A stretch of DNA of 64,000 nucleotides from Agrobacterium tumefaciens (GTDB lineage Bacteria > Pseudomonadota > Alphaproteobacteria > Rhizobiales > Rhizobiaceae): positions 1,922,001-1,986,000 of the forward strand of contig NZ_CP039903.1 of NCBI RefSeq assembly GCF_005221385.1. Reading direction: 5' to 3'. The position numbers and the translations under genes are program-made. Under the pieces are notes generated by a model that saw nothing but the letters and a program-made list of their open reading frames with translations, was not told the DNA's origin and did no database searches. Positions 58,697 to 64,000 of this stretch are shown here, piece by piece. Position 1 is the stretch's first letter; the number at the start of each line of letters is the position of its first letter.

Positions 58697-59164
58697 TCAG
58701 ATTTCCACGAGACCGACGCGCTTGACCTGGCGGATGGTGAGCATGGTGCGCACCGTATCGACATTTTCGTCCGCCGTCAGAACCTCGATGACGAAATCCT
58801 GAAACTCGGTGAGGTTTCTGGCGACGCAATGCAGCAGGAAATCGCTTTCGCCTGACACCATCCATGCCTGCCGCACCAGCGACCATCCGCCCGTCGCCGC
58901 CGCGAAGGCCTTCAGGTTGCTGTCCGACTGCCGCTTGAGGCCGACCATGCAGAAGGCAACGAGATTGAAACCGAGCTTCGGCGCGTTCAACATGGCGTGA
59001 TAACCCTCGATCACATCAGCTTCCTCAAGCTTGCGGACGCGCCGGAGGCATGGCGGTGCGGAAATACCGACCCTTTCGGCCAGCTCCACATTGGTCATGC
59101 GCCCGTCGCGCTGCAATTCGCGCAGGATTTTCAGATCGATGGCATCGAGTTCGACGCTGGTCAC
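58697..59164 (-). CDS. Lrp/AsnC family transcriptional regulator
   Basis: 155 residues from a GTG at 59164; a longer frame upstream lacks any start signal. The N-terminal HTH is LDAIDLKILRELQRDGRMTN...LAERVGISAPPCLRRVRKLE, and the C-terminal RAM domain has the VRQAWMVSGESDFLLHCVA block. Lrp proteins form octamers and sense amino acids. It is divergent from trxB over 249 bp; this lrp-trxB-lsrB order is common in Rhizobiales. Confidence 0.92.
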   Translation of the reverse strand: MTSVELDAIDLKILRELQRDGRMTNVELAERVGISAPPCLRRVRKLEEADVIEGYHAMLNAPKLGFNLVAFCMVGLKRQSDSNLKAFAAATGGWSLVRQAWMVSGESDFLLHCVARNLTEFQDFVIEVLTADENVDTVRTMLTIRQVKRVGLVEI

Positions 59165-59413
59165 GGAGAAGTTCCTCGTTAAGCCGTAGAAGTTCCTTGT
59201 ACTATTCGGCACGGGATTCGCAACAATATGCCGCCGGCCGGTCACAAAATTGCGCGTGCATCCACAACTGCCTTGTTGGTAACGCAAGGCTGCCCTTGAA
59301 TAAAGACACTAGACAACCTTAAATACCTGCCAACGAAGGGGTTGCGGCCCGTCCGCCGTCCTGCGGCTGGAAGGCCTTGAGCGAAGACCCTGCTATTGAG
59401 AAGGAATGTTCCC

Positions 59414-60388
59414 ATGTCTGCCCGCCACACGAAGGTATTGATCATCGGCTCCGGTCCCGCCGGCTATACCGCGGCGATCTACGCGGCCCGCGCAATGCTG
59501 AAACCTGTGCTGATTGCCGGCATGGAACAGGGCGGGCAATTGATGATCACCACCGATGTGGAGAACTATCCGGGCTTTGCCGATCCGATCCAGGGCCCAT
59601 GGCTGATGGACCAGATGCTGAAACAGGCAACCCATGTGGGTGCGGAAATCGTCAGCGACCTCGTCACCGAAGTTGATACCACGACCCGGCCATTTGTGGT
59701 CAAGACCGATTCCGGTCAGGTCTGGACCGCCGATACCCTGATCATCGCCACCGGCGCCAAGGCCAAATGGCTCGGCATCGAGAGCGAGCAGCATTTTCAG
59801 GGCTTCGGTGTTTCCGCCTGCGCCACCTGCGATGGTTTCTTCTATCGCAACAAGGATGTGATCGTGGTCGGCGGCGGCAATTCCGCCGTGGAAGAAGCGC
59901 TCTATCTCGCCCATATCGCCAAATCGGTCACCGTCGTGCATCGCCGCGACAGCTTCCGTTCGGAAAAGATCCTGCAGGAACGGCTGTTCGCCAAGGAAAA
60001 CGTCAAAATCCTGTGGAACACGGAAATTGCCGAAATCACCGGCGCTCCGGCCAAGCCACCCATGCCACCCTCCGTCTCGGGCGTGCGCCTGCGCGACACC
60101 AAAACCGGCGTCATCAGCGATAAGCCCATCGACGGTGTCTTCGTCGCCATCGGCCATGCGCCTGCGGTTGAACTGTTCAAGGGCAAGGTGAAGCTGAAAG
60201 ACAACGGCTACATGTGGACCGCCTCCGATTCCACGGCAACCGACGTCGAAGGTATCTTCGCGGCCGGTGACGTCACCGATGACATTTACCGCCAGGCGAT
60301 CACCGCCGCCGGCATGGGCTGCATGGCCGCCCTCGAAGCAGAACGCTATCTCACGGCGCAACAACCGCTTGCGGTTGCAGCGGAATAA
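59414..60388 (+). CDS. trxB: Thioredoxin reductase
   Basis: 324 residues from the ATG at 59414, with AAGGAA 7 nt upstream. FAD-binding GSGPAGYTAAIYAARA is at the N-terminus, the redox-active pair is in GVSACATCDGFFY (CATC, about residue 136), the NADPH site GGGNSAVEEALYLAHIAKSV follows, and the C-terminal FAD loop is GIFAAGDVTDDIYRQAIT. It reduces thioredoxin with NADPH. It lies 18 bp before a LysR gene, so they are likely cotranscribed. Confidence 0.97.
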   Translation: MSARHTKVLIIGSGPAGYTAAIYAARAMLKPVLIAGMEQGGQLMITTDVENYPGFADPIQGPWLMDQMLKQATHVGAEIVSDLVTEVDTTTRPFVVKTDSGQVWTADTLIIATGAKAKWLGIESEQHFQGFGVSACATCDGFFYRNKDVIVVGGGNSAVEEALYLAHIAKSVTVVHRRDSFRSEKILQERLFAKENVKILWNTEIAEITGAPAKPPMPPSVSGVRLRDTKTGVISDKPIDGVFVAIGHAPAVELFKGKVKLKDNGYMWTASDSTATDVEGIFAAGDVTDDIYRQAITAAGMGCMAALEAERYLTAQQPLAVAAE

Positions 60389-60406
60389 CCGAAAGGCAGG
60401 ATAGGC

Positions 60407-61309
60407 ATGGCAATGCCATTGGACTGGGATAAACTGCGCATTTTTCATGCCGCAGCCGAAGCAGGGTCTTTCACCCATGCTGCCGACAAGCTGCATTTGT
60501 CCCAGTCGGCCATCAGCCGTCAGGTCAGCGCACTGGAGCAGGATGTCGGCGTCAAGCTGTTCCATCGTCACGCTCGCGGCCTGATCCTCACCGAACAGGG
60601 CGAGCTGCTGTATCGCACCGCCCATGACGTGTTGCTGAAGCTCGAAACCGTCAAGATGCAACTGACCGAAACGACGGAGAAGCCAAGCGGCAAGTTGCGC
60701 GTGACGACGACGGTTGGTCTCGGCCAGGGCTGGCTGACGGACAAGGTGCAGGAATTCCTGCAGCTCTATCCGGAAATGTCGATCCAGCTCATCCTCGACA
60801 ACGAGGAACTGGACGTGAACATGCGCCACGCAGATTGCGCCATCCGCCTGCGCCAGCCGCAGCAATCGGACCTTATTCAGCGCAAGCTGTTTACGGTGCA
60901 CATGCATGTCTATGCCGCGCCGTCCTACATCAATCGCCACGGCGAACCGCAGTCGATCGAGGATTTGGACAATCACCGCATCATCTCCTTCGGTGAACCG
61001 GCGCCCAACTACCTTCTGGACGTCAACTGGCTGGAGAATGCCGGACGGTCTTCGGATAATACGCGCATCCCGCATCTGCAGATCAACAGCCAGACCTCGA
61101 TCAAACGTGCCTGCCTGCTGGGAATAGGCATTGCCTGTCTGCCCGACTACATCGTCGGCCGCGATCCCGGTCTCATCCAGCTGTCGCTGGCCGCGGATAT
61201 TCCGTCATTCGATACCTACTTCTGCTATCCCGATGAAATGAAAAACGCTGCAAAGCTGAAAGCTTTCCGAGATTTCATCGTCGCCAAGGCGCGGAACTGG
61301 AACTTCTGA
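60407..61309 (+). CDS. vtlR: LysR family regulator, VtlR/LsrB type
   Basis: 300 residues. An N-terminal winged helix (LRIFHAAAEAGSFTHAADKL and LSQSAISRQVSALEQDVG) is followed by the LysR effector domain (LRVTTTVGLGQGWLTDKV, LLGIGIACLPDYIVGRDPG). It sits directly after trxB and before two tandem sRNA genes. That order fits VtlR of Agrobacterium and LsrB of Sinorhizobium, linked to redox response, host interaction and AbcR sRNA control. The cysteine in HADCAI is a candidate redox-sensing residue (inference). Confidence 0.85.
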   Translation: MAMPLDWDKLRIFHAAAEAGSFTHAADKLHLSQSAISRQVSALEQDVGVKLFHRHARGLILTEQGELLYRTAHDVLLKLETVKMQLTETTEKPSGKLRVTTTVGLGQGWLTDKVQEFLQLYPEMSIQLILDNEELDVNMRHADCAIRLRQPQQSDLIQRKLFTVHMHVYAAPSYINRHGEPQSIEDLDNHRIISFGEPAPNYLLDVNWLENAGRSSDNTRIPHLQINSQTSIKRACLLGIGIACLPDYIVGRDPGLIQLSLAADIPSFDTYFCYPDEMKNAAKLKAFRDFIVAKARNWNF

Positions 61310-61369
61310 CGTTAAAATAGTCGGAAACCCAAGATATCCGTTTAAATTCAAATACTTAAAATTGTGAAT

Positions 61370-61397
61370 GTGAGGGCTGCCGATGGGCGGCCCTCAC
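61370..61397 (+). terminator. Hairpin after the LysR gene
   Basis: GTGAGGGC pairs with GCCCTCAC, with an inner GCC/GGC pair. It lacks a T-run, so it is either a weak terminator or a 3-prime stabilising hairpin. Confidence 0.4.
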
Positions 61398-61471
61398 CAG
61401 CATTGCACATAAAATATACCGGAAATATCGAGGCCTGCATCGCGCGCATGCCTGACCTGCACAAAAAAGAG

Positions 61472-61500
61472 TTGTTTCGTGCACAAAAAAGCACCATATC
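61472..61500 (+). promoter_or_regulatory. Promoter of the first AbcR-like sRNA
   Basis: TTGTTT (61472-61477), 17-bp spacer, CATATC (61495-61500). Confidence 0.65.
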
Positions 61501-61506
61501 GCTCTC

Positions 61507-61623
61507 AGCTGATGCACACGGTGGCTTTTCCTCCCAGTTCCACCGCATCAGCTGTTCCCCTCTGGAGGTTTTTGACCTTCACACTTAAAGGGCCCTGGAT
61601 CTATCCGGCGGCCCTCTTTTTTT
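61507..61623 (+). ncRNA. abcR1: AbcR1-like trans-acting sRNA
   Basis: About 117 nt. The 5-prime stem AGCTGATGC / GCATCAGCT has an inner GGTGG/CCACC and a loop with TTTTCCTCCCAGTT, an anti-Shine-Dalgarno sequence. Then comes the single-stranded block CTGTTCCCCTCTGGAGG, shared with the second sRNA. The 3-prime end is a terminator AGGGCC...GGCCCT with TTTTTTT (61589-61623). It lies right after the VtlR-type gene, as the AbcR1/AbcR2 pair does in Agrobacterium. AbcR1 silences ABC-transporter mRNAs, with Hfq, by pairing at the ribosome-binding site. The end points are inferred from the promoter and terminator. Confidence 0.82.
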
Positions 61624-61671
61624 ACCCGCAAGAATTTTCCCCAATTTGGCGAAATATCGCATGATGCAACC

Positions 61672-61700
61672 TTGTTTTGCATTATTAGCGCTCCCATATT
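61672..61700 (+). promoter_or_regulatory. Promoter of the second AbcR-like sRNA
   Basis: TTGTTT (61672-61677), 17-bp spacer, CATATT (61695-61700): the same geometry as the first, exactly 200 bp away. Confidence 0.65.
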
Positions 61701-61706
61701 TTAGTT

Positions 61707-61807
61707 GGCTGTCACGCTCCCATAAGGCACGCGACAGCTGTTCCCCTCTGGAGGTTTTAACCTTCAAACTTATCAGGCCGCGGAGACATCCAGCGGCCTT
61801 CTTTTTT
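61707..61807 (+). ncRNA. abcR2: AbcR2-like trans-acting sRNA
   Basis: About 101 nt. The 5-prime stem GCTGTCACGC / GCGACAGC carries CGCTCCCATAAGG in its loop. The block CTGTTCCCCTCTGGAGG is identical to that of the first sRNA. The terminator is AGGCCGC / GCGGCCT with TTCTTTTTT (61775-61807). The two RNAs share little else, which is typical of AbcR1/AbcR2. Which of the two is called AbcR1 is assigned by order and could be reversed. Confidence 0.8.
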
Positions 61808-61854
61808 GGGAAGCGCTCCCGTCACCCCACAGGCCCTCACGGATACGTGATTTG

Positions 61855-61876
61855 TATATCGTAAATCATCGATATA
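61855..61876. promoter_or_regulatory. Putative ArsR-family operator
   Basis: TATATCG and CGATATA, perfect 7-bp arms 8 bp apart, end 10 bp before the ArsR gene start. Typical for autorepression by an ArsR protein. Confidence 0.6.
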
Positions 61877-61886
61877 AACATCGCTC

Positions 61887-62201
61887 ATGCCAGATATTAG
61901 AGAAACACCGATGAACCCGGAGGAAGTCCTCAAAGCCCTTTCCCACCCTGCGAGGCTGAAATTTCTGGAATGGCTGAAGTGCCCGGAAAATCACTTCTGC
62001 CAGGATCATCCGCTCAGCATGGGTGTGTGCGCCAACCAGTTTCAGATCAGCGGCCTGTCACAATCCACCGTCTCGTCGCATCTGGCGGTGTTGCAGGCAG
62101 CCGGCCTGATCCGGTCGAAGAAGGTCGGGCAATGGGTGTTTTTCGAACGCAACGAGGAAACCATCGACGCGTTCCGCAATTATCTGCACGCGAATCTCTG
62201 A
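61887..62201 (+). CDS. ArsR family transcriptional regulator
   Basis: 104 residues from the ATG at 61887; a second ATG eight codons in also fits. HTH blocks are ALSHPARLKFLEWL and GLSQSTVSSHLAVLQAAGLI. Three cysteines in the segment KCPENHFCQDHPLSMGVCANQF sit ahead of the recognition helix and could sense metals or reactive thiols. The gene precedes an Old Yellow Enzyme gene by 127 bp on the same strand, so it probably controls an electrophile or nitro-compound response (inference). Confidence 0.88.
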   Translation: MPDIRETPMNPEEVLKALSHPARLKFLEWLKCPENHFCQDHPLSMGVCANQFQISGLSQSTVSSHLAVLQAAGLIRSKKVGQWVFFERNEETIDAFRNYLHANL

Positions 62202-62223
62202 GCCTCCCAAGCTTTGAGCCCTG

Positions 62224-62268
62224 GGGTGCCGGACCGGAAACCAGCAAGCGGTTCTCCTTCCGGCACCC
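62224..62268. other. Intercistronic palindrome between ArsR and OYE genes
   Basis: GGGTGCCGGA and its complement TCCGGCACCC, 25 bp apart, flank an inner imperfect pair. It may act as a processing hairpin or as a weak terminator between the two genes. Confidence 0.45.
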
Positions 62269-62328
62269 AGACCGAAAGACAGCGCGCCCTAAGCGCAATT
62301 TCGCCAACCGACCAGAAAGTGAAGTCGC

Positions 62329-63441
62329 ATGACCAGTCTTTTCGAACCGGCACAGGCCGGCGATATCGCACTCGCCAATCGTATCGTCATGGCTCCCCTC
62401 ACCCGCAACCGTTCGCCGGGGGCAATTCCCAACAATCTGAACGCCACATATTACGAGCAGCGCGCCACAGCCGGGCTGATCGTCACCGAAGGCACCCCGA
62501 TTTCCCAGCAGGGACAGGGCTACGCCGATGTTCCGGGCCTCTACAAGCAGGAAGCGGTCGAAGGCTGGAAGAAGATCACCGACGGCGTGCATTCGGCCGG
62601 TGGCAAGATCGTTGCGCAGATCTGGCATGTGGGCCGCATTTCGCATACGTCGCTGCAGCCACACGGCGGCCAGCCCGTCGCTCCTTCCGCCATCCCTGCC
62701 AAATCGAAGACCTATATCATCAATGATGACGGCACAGGCGCCTTTGCGGAGACCTCCGAGCCGCGCGCGCTCACCATCGACGATATCGGCCTCATCCTTG
62801 AAGATTACCGCAGCGGCGCCCGTGCCGCGCTGGAAGCCGGTTTCGATGGTGTCGAAATCCATGCCGCCAATGGTTATCTGATCGAGCAGTTCCTGAAATC
62901 CAGCACCAACCAGCGCACCGACGATTATGGCGGCTCGATCGAAAACCGCGCCCGCTTCCTTCTGGAAGTGGTGGATGCGGTTACGGAAGAAATCGGCGCG
63001 GGCCGCACCGGCATCCGTCTCTCCCCCGTTACGCCTGCCAACGATATTTTCGAGGCCGATCCGCAGCCGCTTTACAATTACGTGGCGGAACAGCTCGGAA
63101 AGCGCAATCTCGCCTTCATCCACGTCGTCGAGGGTGCGACCGGCGGCCCGCGTGATTTCAAGCAGGGGGACAAGCCCTTCGATTACGCCGCCTTTAAGGG
63201 CGCCTATCGCAATGCCGGCGGCAAGGGCCTGTGGATCGCCAATAATGGCTACGACCGTGCAAGCGCCATCGAAGCCGTGGAAAGCGGCAAGGTCGATGCC
63301 GTCGCCTTCGGCAAGGCCTTCATCGCCAATCCGGACCTGGTGCGCCGCTTCAAGAACGATGCGCCGCTGAATGAGCCGAACCAGCCAACCTTCTATGGTG
63401 GCGGCGCAGAAGGCTATACCGACTATCCGGCGCTCGGCTGA
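62329..63441 (+). CDS. Old Yellow Enzyme family NADH:flavin oxidoreductase (NemA/NerA type)
   Basis: 370 residues, FMN TIM barrel. MAPLTRNRSPGAIPN, IVAQIWHVGRISH with the FMN-site His/Asn region, GFDGVEIHAANGYLIEQFLK in two near-contiguous pieces, DDYGGSIENRARF and GLWIANNGYDRASAI are the family blocks. The catalytic pair is His and Asn in the EIHAANGYL loop. Such enzymes reduce activated alkenes, nitro groups and nitrate esters; the NerA enzyme of an Agrobacterium removes nitrite from nitroglycerin. It follows an ArsR gene and is ended by a perfect terminator. Confidence 0.93.
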   Translation: MTSLFEPAQAGDIALANRIVMAPLTRNRSPGAIPNNLNATYYEQRATAGLIVTEGTPISQQGQGYADVPGLYKQEAVEGWKKITDGVHSAGGKIVAQIWHVGRISHTSLQPHGGQPVAPSAIPAKSKTYIINDDGTGAFAETSEPRALTIDDIGLILEDYRSGARAALEAGFDGVEIHAANGYLIEQFLKSSTNQRTDDYGGSIENRARFLLEVVDAVTEEIGAGRTGIRLSPVTPANDIFEADPQPLYNYVAEQLGKRNLAFIHVVEGATGGPRDFKQGDKPFDYAAFKGAYRNAGGKGLWIANNGYDRASAIEAVESGKVDAVAFGKAFIANPDLVRRFKNDAPLNEPNQPTFYGGGAEGYTDYPALG

Positions 63442-63453
63442 TCATTGATAAAA

Positions 63454-63491
63454 CCAAACGCCGCACTGCTTCTCAGCAGTGCGGCGTTTGG
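63454..63491. terminator. Perfect bidirectional terminator
   Basis: 17-bp perfect stem CCAAACGCCGCACTGCT / AGCAGTGCGGCGTTTGG with a 4-base loop, between convergent genes. Confidence 0.8.
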
Positions 63492-63495
63492 CGTT

Positions 63496-63885
63496 TCAGG
63501 ATGCGATGCGCGCTTGCCGGGCGGCGAAATCGGAAAACGCACCCATGACAAAGGCATTGGCCACATGCAGCGCCTGCAGAAAGCCATTGCCCGTTTCCCG
63601 GCCGATGCTCATCAGCGCCACTTGCAGGCAATAGAGGGCAAGCAAAACCAGCGCACGATTGAGGTTCGGCCGCAAATCATCGTAACGCAGCGCAAGGACC
63701 ACCAGCGACGCGACGGGGACGGCGATAAACATGCCAAGCCCCTTATGCATCGAAATCAGCGATCCGTCATAATAGATCGACAACCCCGCCAAGAGCACCT
63801 GCGCTAAAATCAGCACCGGCACGCCTGCCGAAATAACCGCGAACACGTGACGCCGCGCTGACATCCCATTTGCCGACGTAGCCAT
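63496..63885 (-). CDS. Small integral membrane protein (DUF6220-like)
   Basis: 129 residues from the ATG at 63885. Four hydrophobic segments: VFAVISAGVPVLILAQVLLAG, SLISMHKGLGMFIAVPVASLVV, LNRALVLLALYCLQVALMSI and ALHVANAFVMGAFSDF (each given whole or shortened to under twenty here by description). The MHKGLG histidine and the HVANAF histidine in helices suggest heme binding. The start overlaps the stop of the upstream partial gene (TGATG), so the two are coupled. Confidence 0.75.
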   Translation of the reverse strand: MATSANGMSARRHVFAVISAGVPVLILAQVLLAGLSIYYDGSLISMHKGLGMFIAVPVASLVVLALRYDDLRPNLNRALVLLALYCLQVALMSIGRETGNGFLQALHVANAFVMGAFSDFAARQARIAS

Positions 63886-64000
63886 CACACCCTGCCCCCG
63901 GCATCAGCCGGATGATGGAGGCTCGCCGGTTGCTGCACCTGTTCGAGACAGCCGAGGCTCGCCAATGTCGCCGACACGGCTGCATCAATCGGCGTCCGTG
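63885..64000 (-). CDS. C-terminal end of an unidentified gene (partial)
   Basis: A frame open from the window edge ends in TGA at 63885-63887, overlapping the start of the small membrane protein gene by one base. The visible tail of about 38 residues contains TPIDAAVSATLASLGCLEQ and ends ADAGGRV. Too little to name a family. The overlap argues for a real operon partner. Confidence 0.5.
   Translation of the reverse strand, partial: RTPIDAAVSATLASLGCLEQVQQPASLHHPADAGGRV

Overview
The window looks like a piece of the circular chromosome of an Agrobacterium of the A. tumefaciens/A. fabrum complex. Four things point there: a bathy-type bacteriophytochrome with an HWE kinase and fused receiver (Agp2 type); a trxB - LysR (VtlR/LsrB type) gene pair followed by two tandem sRNAs that match the AbcR1/AbcR2 pair; rhizobial palindromic intergenic repeats; and a high-GC, low-intergenic housekeeping layout. 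I see no prophage, no CRISPR array and no intact insertion sequence. The assignment rests on recalled gene families and synteny, not on a search.

Layout. 1-2.6 kb: an MFS exporter (cut by the window edge) with a TetR regulator, both preceded by the same 16-bp palindrome, then an orphan ParA/VirC1-like ATPase. 3-10.6 kb: a five-gene minus-strand operon (N-formylglutamate-amidohydrolase-like protein, ethanolamine-type permease, glutamine-synthetase-like ligase, aldehyde dehydrogenase, Fe alcohol dehydrogenase) divergent from an RpiR regulator. This fits gamma-glutamylation of ethanolamine or another amino alcohol. 10.9-16 kb: an ABC importer of the iron/polyamine type whose binding-protein gene carries an in-frame stop, plus a zinc alcohol dehydrogenase. 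16-19 kb: a secreted protein, an AAA ATPase and an MHS-type symporter. 19-23 kb: metH with a SahR-like palindrome upstream. 23-30 kb: an AGE-family sugar isomerase, a tyrosine phosphatase, small envelope proteins, an outer-membrane barrel, tRNA-Ile2 and a YjbQ protein. 30-34 kb: the phytochrome, a nested palindromic repeat and a TonB-like DUF930 protein. 34-38.5 kb: rpoD and dnaG. 38.6-39.3 kb: a BrnT/BrnA toxin-antitoxin pair. 39.6-52.4 kb: yqeY, carA, a MATE exporter, a chemoreceptor, a zinc peptidase, a DUF2306/LytTR divergent pair and carB. 52.5-54 kb: two small genes and a diguanylate cyclase. 54.1-56.8 kb: a two-gene DNA-repair cassette (radical SAM protein plus DUF4130-UdgX fusion) with a consensus alphaproteobacterial LexA box just upstream. 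57-61.3 kb: greA, an LPS-core glycosyltransferase, an Lrp regulator, trxB and vtlR. 61.4-63.9 kb: AbcR-like sRNAs, an ArsR regulator with its own palindrome, an Old Yellow Enzyme and two membrane/unknown genes.

The most promising under-described system is the LexA-boxed radical-SAM/UdgX cassette at 54,140-56,844. Next are the proposed gamma-glutamyl amino-alcohol operon (3,033-9,514), the twin sRNA genes with identical promoter geometry (61,472-61,807), and the nested mobile-looking palindrome at 32,600-32,934. Start sites were chosen by ribosome-binding-site spacing and family length, and differ in places from the longest open frame.
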